The notes: a model not told the origin generated them from the sequence alone. A stretch of 64,000 nucleotides of DNA from Heterocephalus glaber (GCF_000247695.1 NW_004624784.1:12849133-12913132); one strand, 5' to 3'; numbered from the stretch's first letter, positions 32,969-45,217 are shown. A program made the numbers and translations.

Positions 32969-34429
32969 CTGCATGGGATGGGGGAGAACCGAGTCAGGGA
33001 CGTTCTGGGCTAGGTCCTGCTGCCAAGTTAGACAAGTGGGAGGACCTGGTGACTCTGCAAGCCTGGAGGCTGGGCCATGCACAAGTCTCCTTTCCCAGAG
33101 ATGGGCATAGAGAGACAGCTTTAGAGATGTGGCACTTGGTCCCTGGGGAGCATGCTCCTAGTTCTTGTTAGATGCGGGGGAAGGGGAGGAACTCTGGGCG
33201 TAACCCCTGGGAATCCTACAGGTGAATTCCACACACAGCCAGGTCACCCACCTCTGGCTAAGGGACCAAAGCCTGGTGGCTCACACTGGCCCTGGACACA
33301 TCTGTATTTTAATATCTCATCTGATGGCTGCCAAACCCTCTGTGTCCACTGATGAGGGATTTGAGCCAAAGCCTGGCCCTGGGGATGCCTGTGTTCTTGT
33401 GCCAAGATGAAGGCCAGGGAATCTTAACTCATCTTGGTTTGAGGGAGAAGAGCTGTCGCAGCTGCCTCTAGGACTCCTGAGACAATTATCTCTCTGTCCT
33501 TTCCCTGTACACAATCACACCAATGTGCTCTGAGACTGACTCGGGCGGCCCCTTCACCTAACCCTCTCTCCGAGAGCTCCTGCTGTGTTTCACCTTGGTT
33601 TCCTCGTCCCGCATTGGCCCGAGTGCAGCTTGCCTTTTGAGATGACAGATGGTGGCAGCACCAGGCCTCAGGGCCCACCTTGGCTAAGGAGAATTTTGGT
33701 GGCACTTCCTGCTGGCTTTTGAGGAGCCAGGGACAAAGGGAAAGAGACAGTTTGCTCCACTGTGAATGGGAGAAAGAAGGCACAGGCTGGAGGGAAGGTA
33801 ATTAGATCCCATTGCCCCACAAGAGGCAACTCTAATTTTTATGAGCATTTAAATGATAATACATCATCCTAACGATCCTCTTTGAGAATGATTATTGTTT
33901 CATATTACTTAGGTGTAAAAATATAAGCACCATGTAATTAGGGACCCGGTGTAATAAACTAATACAGATCACCCGTTCGAACAAAATGAAGGTAATATAA
34001 TTATGGAAAAGACACTCTTGCTAAGGCAGGGGCCCTTGAATACCCCAGGAGGAGTGCTAATATTGCCAGGAAACGATGAGGATCTGACAGGCTAACGAGG
34101 GCCTTAATTAAGTATGAAAAACTGCTGAGCAAATGCTGCTGGAAACTTTCTTTCCCCTTTCCTCCTTTGTTTTGAAAAGGGCTCTGCAGCCCATGCTGAT
34201 TGCTCTCCTGTTGGAAATTCTAGGGGCCACACTGGCCAGGGAGGTGGTGTTGACAGAGGCTGTGTTCTGGCCCACCTGGGGGATGAGACCTCTGGGTTAG
34301 GTTGGGTGGCGTGGCTGGGCCAGGGGCAGCTGTTTCCTGGACAGTCCATCCTAGAGCATGTTGTGTCCACATCTCTCAGCCCTGCTCCCAGCCTTGCTTC
34401 CAAGCACAAAGGGAATAGGACAGAGTGGA

Positions 34430-34540
34430 GCAGCAAGAGTATGAGACTCAGGTTCAGGCATGGATTCTGATCCTGGCTCTGTTGTTTACTAGATGGGTCT
34501 TTCTGGACAGGTCACTTAACCTCTGCGAGCCTTGGCTGTC
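34430..34540 (+). mobile_element. MIR SINE fragment
   Basis: GAGACTCAGGTTCAGG, GATCCTGGCTCTG and GGTCACTTAACCTCTG show the MIR 5'-to-core order. Confidence 0.7.
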
Positions 34541-34559
34541 CTTTATGGATAAGGACTCA

Positions 34560-34735
34560 GCTGTGGTTCTCAAAGCTCCCTGGACCCACAGCAACATCAG
34601 TCTTGTGGGGGAACGTAGTAGAAATGTGAGTTATTGGTAAGTCCTCAGACCTGCAGCAGAGCTCCGGAGTGTGCCCAGCCCTCCAAGGGCATTCTGAAGA
34701 GGCTCAGGCTTGAGAACTTAAGGAACTGCTTGGAT
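34560..34735 (+). mobile_element. MER5-type hAT remnant
   Basis: GTGGTTCTCAAAGCTCCCTG with a later AGAAATGTGAGTTA and AGGCTCAGGCTTGAGAAC. Confidence 0.55.
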
Positions 34736-36089
34736 TAATACTAAATGCTATTGCTACAAAGAGGTGGCAAGCTGATGTTCCTAACTCATATCCAGGTGGA
34801 GGTCCCTGGGGGCCGGTGGCCATGTGGCTCTCTCCACCTCTCTGCATGTCTTTCTCTTCTTTTGTGGTCTCCCTTTTTCTCTGGTGCCCAGTGCTCTGGG
34901 GCTACTGAAGTCAGCCCAACTCCAAAGCCCAGTTTGTGCCTCAGAGAAATGAGATGAGAATGTCTGGGGTCCAGGTGAGAGCATCACTCTGTTGTAAGCT
35001 CCCTGATAATTTTAACTTATAGCCAAAGTCAGGGACTCTCAGTTGCTCCTGACCTCATACATCTTCCCTCCTGGGGGCTGTAGTTCCAGGGGGAGAGGGC
35101 AGGAGAGGGCACTGCTTAACTACAGGAATGGCTCTCAGATGATTTTATTCTGATGGGCAAAGAGGGGATGGCATTATGCCCTCCAAGTGTCAGCCTCCTC
35201 CTCTGTTGCGAGTGGGTGGGCAGCCCCAGGCTCCATGACAGGTTTTATTTTCAGACTTCAGTTTGGGGTTGTGGTATCAAGAAGAAAGCTTTGAAGAATA
35301 CTCTGCTTCTGTTTTTGCTTTTTGGGGGGCTTTGATCAGCCTGGCCCCATCTCTGGGGGCATCAAGGCCACATCTCCTATTTTGACCTGGTGCAGGCTCA
35401 GGTAACAGCTGGTGTCTCTCTGTGTTTAGCAGGAATATTTCTGTTTCCTCCCGATCTTCTCCCCCTGGAGAAACTGAGCCTCTTAATTTACTAATCAGAG
35501 TGTGGACTTCTCTCTACTCATCAGAAATTAAGTTTTTAAAATTTGGCTCTAAATCCTCTGCCACATGGGTGTTGGGATTTTACTCCTCTGTAGTCATCTC
35601 TAGCCCCTCAAACAGATGGGGGACAGATTCTAGCCTAGAAATACAACGTTCACAGACTTTTGCTCTTTCCCCAAGAAGCTGTAAAGGAGGAGAAATAGGA
35701 CCCAGAATGTGGAGGGAAGAGCTTTGTCGGTGTGGGGGGGGTGTCGTAAAAGAAGAAGGGAGATTCAGGGAGGGAGAGACAGGAGGATGGACAAGTGCTC
35801 AGAGAGCCCAACAGGTGCACAGGTAGACTAAGGGGCAGAGCATCAGCAAGTGAAGGAGAAGGAGCTGCTCAAACAGACTGAGAGGCCCGGAATGCTGAGT
35901 GGACTGGGTCCCTTTCAAGGAGCTGTGAGCAAGAAAAGATGAGAGGATCCAGGGAGTCTGTATCACCCACAAGACATGATGGGCCCAGGAGCAAGTGGAA
36001 GGACACACATGCCCTCCCTCACTAGCGGCCCTGTCTGTGTCTGGGCCAGTGTTTGTGACCCCTCACTCTCACCCTACTGTGGCCCTCAC

Positions 36090-36330
36090 CGTCCTCCAGG
36101 GTGGTGGCATTGATCTCACTGGAGGAGGGCCCTGTTCCAGCCCGATTGAAGGCCTGGACCACCACCCCATACTGGGCGAATTTCTTGAGGTTGTCCAGGG
36201 TGTAGACCTCGCTGTCCCCGGTGGCCTTCATCTCCACGATGCTGTACTGTCCATTGCTGCCAGGGCTGTTCTCTCTGTAGCCGATCTGGTAGCCCCGGAT
36301 AACACCATTCTGCAGCTCCTTCTTAGGTGC
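36090..36330 (-). CDS. DSCAML1: DSCAML1 exon 6 in window: FNIII 2, remainder
   Basis: Residues 223-303. It starts in phase 0 at A-P-K-K-E-L-Q-N-G, with the C strand V-I-R-G-Y-Q-I-G-Y and the F strand [13 protein letters not shown]. It ends in T-T-L-E-D with a GTGAGG donor in phase 1. The acceptor is AATCACAG. At 241 nt it completes the domain begun by exon 5. Confidence 0.95.
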
Positions 36331-36559
36331 CTGTGATTATAGGGGAGGGCCAGGGACAGAGACACAGTGACATTCTGAAAGAATGCTCTTAAAACCCAAG
36401 TCAGGTCATGTTGTCCCTGACACCCATTACTTCTCAGACCATTTCCTCTCTCTCTCGCCTTCTGTGCTGCAGCAGACTGATCTCTGCTGCTCACACCAGG
36501 CTCACTCCCACCTTGGGGGATACTCCTCACTTGAATACCTATGCTGGCCCCCTGCCCTC

Positions 36560-36830
36560 TGAAATGCTCCTTCTTCATGGTGACATTAGCTTCTTAGGTA
36601 GACTGTTCCCTGCCTCTGTACAGCACTCTGATTCTCTTCCAACTTTATTTTCCTACATGTATTCGTTTGACATTCTATAGATTTTGCTTAAGTGTTTGTC
36701 TGCCCTACTAGGATGTAAGTACCACGAGGACAAAGAGTATTATCTATTTTGCTTACTATTGGATCTCAGTAGGGACCAGCACATATTTATTGAATGAAAG
36801 AATGAATAAAATGAATAAATGAATGAATGA
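36560..36830 (+). mobile_element. L2 3' end
   Basis: Order: ACTAGGATGTAAGTACCACG, AGAGTATTATCTATTTTGC, then TTATTGAATGAAAGAATGAA. Confidence 0.7.
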
Positions 36831-36949
36831 ATAAGAATGGTATTTGGCATGGCTCAGGGATGTGGTAGAGTCAGAAACTGCAGACAAAAGTGGTCTGAGG
36901 GAGAGGAAGGTGAGCACCGTGTTTGAATTAAACAAAATGTCCTGAGATC

Positions 36950-37690
36950 CTACTTTATACCCACTAGGATGGCCATTATAGAAATCAACCAACCAACCAA
37001 CCAACCAACCAACAAAGCAAGCAAGCACTGGAGAGGATGTAGAGAAGTTAGAATGCTTGTACATTGCTGGTGGAAATGTCAAATGGTGCAGCCACTGTGG
37101 AAATCAGTTTGGTGGTTCATGAGGAGGTTAAACATGGAGTTAACCATGTGATCATACAATCATACTTCTGGGTATAAACCGCAGATCATTCAAAGCAGGG
37201 TGTCCATTCCTTGTACACTCATGGTCAAGCAACATTATTCACAATAGCTAAAGAGTGAAAGCCACCTAAGTGTTCACTGGCAGACAAATGGACAAACATG
37301 TGAACTACACATACAGTGGAATATCATCCAGTCATGAAAGGAAGGACATTCGGACAGATGCTATAATGTAGATGGATATTAAAGTCATCACGCTAAGTGA
37401 CATAAGCCAGTCACAAAATGACAAATACTGTATGGTTCCCCTTACAAAGGTATTCAGAATAGGCATATTCACAGGGACAGAAAACAGATTTCCAGGGGCT
37501 GGGAGGAGGGGACAAGGGGAGTTACCTTTAAATAGGTACAGAGCTTCAGCTTGGGGATGATGAACAAGTTCTGGCAACAGCCAGTGGTCATGGCTGCACA
37601 ACATGGTGAATGTGCTTACTGACAATGATCTGTACTCTTAAATGTAGTTAAAGTCATCAATTTTATATGTATTTTACCCCAACTAGAAAC
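36950..37690 (+). mobile_element. old L1 (L1M-type) 3' end
   Basis: GCTGGTGGAAATGTCAAATG, ATAGCTAAAGAGTGAAAGCC, TTTCCAGGGGCTGGGAGG and TTTTATATGTATTTTACCCC follow ancient mammalian L1 3' ends. It includes a (CCAA)6 run near 36989. Confidence 0.8.
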
Positions 37691-38065
37691 AAACATTCAA
37701 AAACAAACAAACAAAAACCACCCCCCAAAAGAGAGCGCCAATCATTACCAGGCCCAGGCCCCCTGGGAAGGCCAGAGCTGCGTGGCTCCAGGCACAGTGG
37801 CCAGGCTGGCTGTGGTGAGTCTGAAGCCTGCAGCCAGCCCCAAATGAAGGGGCAGAGAGGGCACCGATATGGAGGTCAGAGGAGCCTGGGGGGAGTGAAG
37901 GACTGATGATCACTCACAAGGCTGGGCGATCAGAGAAAATTCCACCAACGGCAGTTGGTCTGGGAAACATATTCTCACCCAGACTTGAACCCTGATACAA
38001 AATCAGCCACCCACAATCCATCCACAGAGATACTGTGGGAGAAAACATCAACATATAAGCATTCA

Positions 38066-38096
38066 CCAACACACACACACACACACACACACTCAC
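38066..38096 (+). repeat. (CA)n microsatellite
   Basis: About 14 CA units. Confidence 0.9.
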
Positions 38097-39445
38097 ACAA
38101 ATGCCAATATATGCACTTAGGTTCAGAACCAGGAATGCACATGTCCAGATTCATAAAAACCAACATCCCAATTCACACACCGGCCCACAGCTAGATACAT
38201 TTCAATCTCCCAGTAGAAACTGCCTCCTTTAATGACTGGGTTGCCCGTCTATAAATTGAGACAGAACAGCCACTCCAATGCATATAAAAACAGCTTGAAT
38301 CAGGGTTTTAAAGACAATGAAATTAATTTAAAAGTCCACCTTTTATTGTACTAAAAAGCAGTGAGATCAAGAACAATTAAGTTAGTAAAACAGTTCCACT
38401 GTTTTTTTTAATTCAATGAATGTTTAAATGAACTGCATTTTAAACTCACTGTTAACTCGATAAAATGAAGTTTTTAATTTAACATAATTGTTTTGAACTC
38501 ACTAAATAGGTGTGTGTGTTTAATGGACTTGACTTTTTGTTATTGCCTGAATAATGTTTCTCTCTGCACTTAGGCAGTCCTGTGTGCTAGTCTGTAAGGG
38601 GGAAAATGCCTGCATTTGAGTCTTACATCTGCACATGCAGGCTTACATGTGCATGCACACACACACAGACATTTATTAAAGAAACAAACACATCTTCAAG
38701 GGCCCGACAATCTCATCTGGACACTAACACATACTCTTAGATTGCATGTACCCATATGCACACAATATGATATTATAAACACCATTATGCAATGATGCAC
38801 ATGCCCAATATCCAGGCCTTTTGTGCCACGACAGGCACCTGTACACATGACCACATCAGCATGCACAGATGGAGACCTTGGGTGGGCATCTGACATACAT
38901 ACACCTGCATACACACATATATTCACAAATGCATACAAAACTTTACAGATCCTTCCTCCTTCCCCCCTCTTTATTCTCTCCTGTCTCTCTCTCTCTTCTC
39001 CCCTATCTTCCTCCTCCTAACATGCACACTCATGATTTAAATCAATCTTAACAATATTTCTCTAAAGCATTAAGAAATCAATAGGGCTGATTGCAAATTT
39101 ATGTCATAAAGCAGGGGTGATCCATCTTGTGGAAAGAGTCTTAAAACGAAGTGACTTATCTTTCAAGTGAATCTTTATTTTTCATTAATCTGTTTCTCAG
39201 TGTTAAAAAAAATCCCCTGAGAAGTCAGTCCCAAAATTTATTGACCAGCTGGTTCATTCTGAAGTTCTAACTTTCTAATCAATTTTGTTTTTCATTATGA
39301 GACTTTGGAGAAATAAATTTGATTCTAAATTTTTATCGACCTCTGGGTCAGATATTGTAGCCAAACATTTTAGTGTTTTACGTAGGTATTTGTTCCCCAC
39401 TCCCATCTCCCAGATCCTCAGCCTATTCTTAAGAATTAGGTCTGG

Positions 39446-39548
39446 GTGGGGGTGGGGGTGGGGATTTAGCTCAGTGGTTCCGCTGTCTGCCTCGAAAGCA
39501 CAAGGTCCTGAGTTTGATCCCCAGTACCAAAAAACCTCCCAAAAAACC
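39446..39548 (+). mobile_element. ID SINE
   Basis: GGGGATTTAGCTCAGTGGTT with B box GAGTTTGATCCC. Perfect AAGAATTAGGTCTGGG target repeat (39431 and 39549). Confidence 0.94.
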
Positions 39549-40029
39549 AAGAATTAGGTCTGGGGCCAGGACACAGACAAGACTGGAGAGTTGGACTCTG
39601 GCTTCTTCTCCAGTGTCTGAGGAAAGCCCTGGAGCCCAGATCCGATTCTGCAGAGGAACCATGGCTCCAGGGATTTTCTAGGGAGCTCCAGGAAGGACTA
39701 AGTGCCCAGCCCCTCCTTTTCCCTCTAGGGAGGGGAGGAACCAGGCAGCTGCTTCTGTGTAAGTGTGATGAAAATGTTCAAGAAAAATGTTGCTAGGTCC
39801 CTCTGACTCTCTTCCATGTTCAAGTCCACCTTCCGAAAGAGCCCATAAGGAGAACTAATACACTTGTCTTTTCCTGAGAGGAGTCAGAGTCACATATAAT
39901 CTTGGAGGATTGATCTTTCATGAAGATGAGGCTACCCCCAAGGCTCGTGATTGAGATGGGAATACTCTGAGGATAACAAAGAGCAGCCCTAAGAAGGCAG
40001 ATCATTCTAGAACTCTGTGCAGTGAGCTG

Positions 40030-40150
40030 CAGTAGGGTTACAGGGCTGGGGCTCCAGACTACAGACCTTCACATCCTATACCTGACACTACCTGAGCAAC
40101 TATGGACAAGTCACTTCGTATTTCTGCACCCATGGCCTCCTCTGACAGAT
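40030..40150 (+). mobile_element. MIR SINE fragment
   Basis: CAACTATGGACAAGTCACTT and GACAGATAGGGATGAAAATA match the MIR core and 3' end. Confidence 0.65.
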
Positions 40151-40840
40151 AGGGATGAAAATACCTTCTCTGGCCACCCCAGAGGAACAGGGAAGAGGCC
40201 AGGCAAATTTGCACAAGAGCAAGCACTTGGAGACTGGAAGGTGCAGAGCAATAGGAAGTGATGGATTGTTAGCCTGTAAGTGTGCATGGTGGGATATGCA
40301 CCAGGGCCAGAGGCCCCAGGAAACCATTTCTCAGTTCTGCTCTTTATGCTGCCCAGCTGTGAAGTCTCCTCTAAGACTTTCTTGAGTGACAAATTCACTC
40401 TTTGAATCTCCCAGGTCAAAGTGGCTGCAGCAATACTGGTCTCCCCTTCCGTCTTGAGGGGGCAGTAATTTTCATCCTGATGGTATACAGGGGGAGCTTT
40501 GCACAAGACCAAATCTAGTTCCTACCCTCCTACAACATATAGGGCTTGAGGATGGGCCAGTGTAGCTGGAAAACTGTCTTCTCCCCTCGGCACGGGCACA
40601 TTCTTCATCTCATTTAAGGCACAGCCCCGCAAAAAACAGCCAGAATGGGAGAGGAGCAGGGATTGGTGAGGACATCTGATTTTGACTGTCCTTTCCCTCT
40701 ACCCTGAGTTTGCATAAGAGCAAGCACTTGGAGACTGGAAGGCACAGGGCATGGGCATTCTGTGAAACCAGATATTAGCAAACCTGTTGAAGCTTCATTC
40801 CTGGATTGAGGAAGGAGGAGATAAGACACAATTCAGTTAC

Positions 40841-40911
40841 CTTCCAAGTCACTTGGATGCTCTGTGAGGTCACTGGCTGCAAGGTAACATCCATGGGGGG
40901 CCCATCAGGAG
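40841..40911 (-). CDS. DSCAML1: DSCAML1 exon 5 in window: FNIII 2, first part
   Basis: Residues 199-222, a 71-nt exon running A-P-D-G-P-P-M-D-V to Q-V-T-W-K. It has the A strand and the B-strand tryptophan of FNIII 2. The donor is GTAACT (phase 0) and the acceptor TACCCCAG (phase 1). Confidence 0.95.
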
Positions 40912-41197
40912 CTGGGGTACAGAAAAAGCAACATAAGAGTCAGATCTTGGCAGAGGACAGAATCCTATATCCTTACTCCCATTCTCCTGAGCTGGAGAAC
41001 AGCTGGGGAGGAAGGAGAAGCTCATACACATATAGCAGAGAATCTTGATTTTGGTTCTTTATGCTTGTAATTGATCATTAGCATTTGTTATGCTGGTTTT
41101 TACTTTATGATTATTGGTAAAATTGTGCATATATTTTTGAAATGTTCTTATTATTTTGCGTTTGACAATAACAATAAAAATAAGGCAAGAGAAATCT

Positions 41198-41358
41198 TTT
41201 TATTTTTATTTTTTGTTTTTTTGAGACAGAGTTTCACTATGTAGTTCGGGCTAGCCTCAAACTCACTACGTAGCCCAGGCTGGCCTCGAACTTTGGCAAT
41301 CTTCCTGCCTCAGTCTCCCGAGTGCTGGGATTATAGGTGTGTGCCGCCACGGGCAGCA
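41198..41358 (-). mobile_element. B1-type SINE
   Basis: Reverse-read B1 (GAGACAGAGTTTCACTATGT to GGGATTATAGGTGTGTGCC), flanked by GCAAGAGAAATCTT (41184) and GCGAGAGAAATCTT (41359). Confidence 0.9.
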
Positions 41359-41465
41359 GCGAGAGAAATCTTGTTTAAATTTTTCTAAAACTCTGTGACA
41401 AAGGCCATAGAAAATGATCCAGGGAACTAGGACTGCATCTACTGCAGATCCAGCAGTGGTACCTC

Positions 41466-41613
41466 GGTTCATGAATTTAATTCTTTCCATGATTCTGGTT
41501 GCAAACCAAATTGGACAAGAACTGAATCAAATTTCCCCATTAAGTCAACACTGAACCTAACCATTGAAGTTGATCCAGTTTCAGAAACATGGAAAGAATT
41601 AAGTTCATGAACC
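41466..41613. repeat. imperfect palindrome, MITE-like
   Basis: Arms 41466-41491 and 41588-41613 are reverse complements at 25 of 26 positions (GGTTCATGAA...CTTTCCATG). Weaker pairing continues outward for about 10 bases. The family is not identified. Confidence 0.75.
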
Positions 41614-41906
41614 ACAGTTTCACAGTATTTGTCTTTTCCGAAGAGATTGGGCCAAGGAGGTAGAGCAGAGCCATGGGCAGCGCCACACAGCCCAGCATCT
41701 AGAACCCTACTGGGAAAAGGGTCAGGAGACAAACAAGCAAGACCAGCCTCCAATGCTCCAGAGGCAGATTAAAAAAAATACACTGGGATCTCTCTCCTCC
41801 TCTCTCTCAACCACAAGCCAACTGCCAGTAGACAGGGTTGGTATGGGTCTCTCAGTGTTCTTGATCTCCAAGACTATGGGCAGTGGATGCAGGGCAAAGT
41901 GCTCAC

Positions 41907-42074
41907 CAGCCTCCTCTGTGCTGATGGTGAGCTCCTTGCTCGGCTCGCTGCGGCCAATCTTGTTGAAGGAGTACATACGGATGCTGTACACAGATGCTGG
42001 GTGCAAGTCCACGATGTTGGCCTGATTGATGGTGGGAGAGATGTTACGTGTGGACTGCTTGAAGTCCCAGGAAT
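41907..42074 (-). CDS. DSCAML1: DSCAML1 exon 4 in window: FNIII 1, second half
   Basis: Residues 143-199. It contains the FNIII E-F signature [12 protein letters not shown] and the G-strand [11 protein letters not shown] in T-R-N-I-S-P is a sequon, probably weak because of the following proline. The acceptor is CTCCAG and the donor GTGAGC. Both ends are phase 1. It is separated from exon 3 by a 6.5-kb intron. Confidence 0.95.
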
Positions 42075-43774
42075 CTGGAGAGAAGACAACCATTTCAAAA
42101 CACATTCAGGCAAAATCCACATCAGGCTCCAGCCCATGCCACTCTTAATTGGACGTCCAGGATCATCCAGTCCACTGAGGCTGAAGAGAGACAGTAAAGT
42201 CCTAAACAACTTCACAGGGAGTACAATGAGTCTGTCTCATGAAGCTCCACTTGGGAAAAGCCAGACTCTTTTCTGCCACTGGCCAGCTTGTGAGCTGAAT
42301 CACAGACAGGGTTAGACAAGGTATTTTCCAAGGTCTTTGCCAAGATCACCATTTCCTTGAAATTCTGAAGAGTCTGATTGCCTAGTTCCCCTCTTCCTGG
42401 GTCTCTCAGTAAATCAGTGACCCGTTCTACCTTCTAGATATCCCATCCACACAACAATCCCTGTGCGAAGGGAGAAGCCAAGTCTTCTTTCCCCTTTTGC
42501 TTCTCTCTGTGTGGTTTTACAGTTCCCTGCCATGTGCTCTTGTGAGGTGGTGGTCTTGAGTATTATGTGTCAGGGTTGGAGGGAGCAGATCAAGTGCCAG
42601 AGGCCCTAGCCCCAACTCCACCCTCTTTCCTATACCAGCAGGGAAAGGATAGGTCTGTGAGTCTTTCAGATCAGGGACCAACAAAGGGATCAACATGTTC
42701 ATGATTCATCTGAGGGGAACGGCAGTCCATTCCCGGACTAATGTTTAGCAAAACTGTAGAATGTGAAACTACCAGATAAATGCCACTCAGGGATACTGTG
42801 ACAGTAAACATCCTGCATCTCCAGAGGAATCCAGTCATTCATTCAATATATGCTTGCTGTGTACCTACCAGGGAATTCCAGAGAAAAATGAGAAGCAGTT
42901 GCAGTTACAGCAAGGGCTCAGCTAGGACCTTCCAAAGGCAGAATTCTTAACCAGATGCCTTCTTTGGCACTTTACGTTGAAAAGGAAAAAAACAAAACAA
43001 AACCAAAGCACAAGGAAACAAGCTGATAGTAGGTCTTAAAATTGTTCCCAGGGCATGTCCGGGTGTCACTATTCAGACTAATTTTCTACACCTTTTAAAT
43101 CTTCTATAGAGCACCCTGAAAAATTCTCAATAGAAAAGATAAAATTGTATTCACTAGTTTAATTCCTAAAGCAGGAAAGGAGGCTAGCACATTCCAGGAA
43201 GATTTTAAGAAGATACAGTTTTAAGGCTAATGCCTGATGAATCAGGAAAAATCCTATTTTCCCCAAACTCTGGTTAACTGAGATCCTCATGGTTTTTAAA
43301 ACACCGCTCTCAGCTGCACAGGCTCAGCATCTGTGAAGGGCACAGGCCCAGCTCCCTTCTGTAGTTTTGCATTTAATTCTCTGGTTGTGTGAGCCAAAGG
43401 AACAAAATGGCAGGCTGCTGATGCTCAGAAACACATTATTTTCTTCTTGTCTTTAAAAACAACCCCGTCACCCAAAGAGTCACTCTGTGGCTCATAGGTT
43501 AAGCCAGAATTGCAAATATGCAGGCTCCTACCTGCTGGGGACACCTCTTTGCTGGTTTGGGATGGAATAGACTAGTAATGTGGAGCAGGTGATCACTTCT
43601 CTCTGTGGCATCCCAGGAGCTGGTGCCAGCTCACAAATCACATTTGATTTGCCCGTGTTTATAGGAGAGGGAGAATGATCAGAAGTCAGTGCATTCATTT
43701 TTGATGAGTGCAGGCAGAGGCACGAGGCTCATGGGATGTGTCTGAAAACAGAGAGGCTAAGAAGAAGCGGCACT

Positions 43775-43890
43775 AACATTTCCCAGGCACCTGTGATGTG
43801 CCTGGTGCAGTGACGGACACCTCGAACGCTTGCCATTTACTCCTCACAGCTTCCTGTGACGTCAGTGCTATATCCCTATAGTACAGATGA
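43775..43890 (+). mobile_element. MIR SINE fragment
   Basis: AACATTTCCCAGGCACCTG, ATGTGCCTGGTGCAGTG and TTTACTCCTCACAGC follow the MIR order. Confidence 0.7.
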
Positions 43891-44015
43891 CCTCCACATC
43901 TGCAAAACCAATTTCCCACTTAACCTCTCAGGTGTGTTCAACACTTAGACTTCTCTCTTTTTCTTGAAATACTCTTCCTTTGGCTGCTTAATAAAAGTCT
44001 GTTTTTTCTCTTATC

Positions 44016-44105
44016 TTTTTTTTTTTGTTTTGGTACTGGGGATCGAACTCGGGTCCTAGCGCTTGCGCAGCAGGCGGCAAAACCACTGAGCTAAATCCCT
44101 GGACC
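44016..44105 (-). mobile_element. ID SINE
   Basis: GGTACTGGGGATCGAACTCG through CACTGAGCTAAATCCCTGG. Target repeat TTTCTCTTATCTTT / TTTCTTTTATCTTT. Confidence 0.93.
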
Positions 44106-44111
44106 TTTTTC

Positions 44112-45065
44112 TTTTATCTTTTGGGTCGGTTTTTCTGTCTCTGCACAGCTGCATCCTTTTCTACCTGCCATTGATGGTTAGAGGATTCCACCTGGAAACC
44201 TCCAGATTCCATCCTTTCCTTTCCTTCTCTCATGCTGTACACTTTTCCCACTCATGCCTTCTAGTTCCATCTACACACAGACAACTCCCAGGTCACTGCC
44301 CAGCCCTGGCTTCTCCTTTGAACTCTGGCCCCCCAGAGGCAACTGTTTACTTGATATCTCCTTCCGGAGGTTCCAAAGGCACCTCAAACTCAACATGTCC
44401 AAGACAAAGTTCAACTGTACACCCAGTCAATCCATCTCCTTCCTGAGCTTCTCATCTTGGAATGGCACCACCATCTGCCCTGTGTGCCAGAAAGTTTGGT
44501 GTTATTCTGAACTCGTTCTGTTCTCTCCCTTGCTATAAAGCCCAATACCCTTTGTGTCTCATGTAGCTCTCAAATACCACCACATGCCTCCACCTCCACA
44601 CCTAATCCCAGGCCATGCTTCTGTCATCCCTCATTTGGACTAGGGAAATGTCCACCTAGCCAGCCTCCCAGCATCCAATGTGTGTCCTTTGTCCCCTTCT
44701 ACTTGTGCTGAGCACTGTAGCCGTCATTCATTCTGCAAAGAGGACTGAGGCCATCTCACAGGGCAAGAACTCCATCTTGCCCTTAAAGTGGTTCCCCCAA
44801 AACACAAATTGGATACTGTCATCCCCTTGCATAAAACTCTTCACTTATTTCTCTTTTCTATTAAGATAAAGGTGAAGTTTCATCCCACGAGCTTAGCCCC
44901 ACAGCACTGGGCTCATGCTCTCAGTTCCTCAGCCTCATCTGTCACTACTCTCCTACAGCATTCTGAGCCCCTTCATTCCATAGCATCTTTTTCCAGACTC
45001 CCTGTTCCAGGAGCACTGCCCAAGGCGCCCTGTCTAAAGCTCTGACCCAACCTCCAGCACATACT
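44112..45065 (+). mobile_element. L2 element, 3' part
   Basis: CTCAAACTCAACATGTCCAA, ATGGCACCACCATCTGCCC and GGTGTTATTCTGAACTCG match the L2 RT 3' end. AAACTCTTCACTTATTTC and AAGGTGAAGTTTCATCCC match its 3' region. Confidence 0.8.
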
Positions 45066-45099
45066 CTGCCAGTACTGGACACTTAAAACCTGTTGTTCA

Positions 45100-45217
45100 A
45101 GGGCCGGGGATTTAGCTCAGTGGTCCTGCCGCCTGCCTCACAAGCGCAAGGACCCGAGTTCGATCCGTGGCACCAACCCTCCCCCCCAACCCCCCCCAAA
45201 ACAAGACAAAAAACCCC
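45100..45217 (+). mobile_element. ID SINE with C-rich tail
   Basis: Near-consensus head (GGGGATTTAGCTCAGTGG, GAGTTCGATCC) but a tail of C runs and A runs rather than pure A. Target repeat CCTGTTGTTC on both sides. Confidence 0.9.

Larger units (their letters stand above)
32969..36089 (-). other. DSCAML1: intron between exons 6 and 7
   Basis: It holds a unique AT-rich block (33790-34140), a MIR (34430-34540) and a MER5-like remnant (34560-34735). The rest is unassigned. Confidence 0.55.
36331..40840 (-). other. DSCAML1: intron between exons 5 and 6
   Basis: It holds an L2 tail (36560), an old L1 3' end (36950), CCAA and CA repeats, an AT-rich unique block (38270-38540), an ID (39446) and a MIR (40030). 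A 34-bp direct duplication lies at 40208/40709. Confidence 0.6.
40912..41906 (-). other. DSCAML1: intron between exons 4 and 5
   Basis: It contains a B1 (41198-41358) and a strong palindromic element (41450-41625). Confidence 0.65.
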
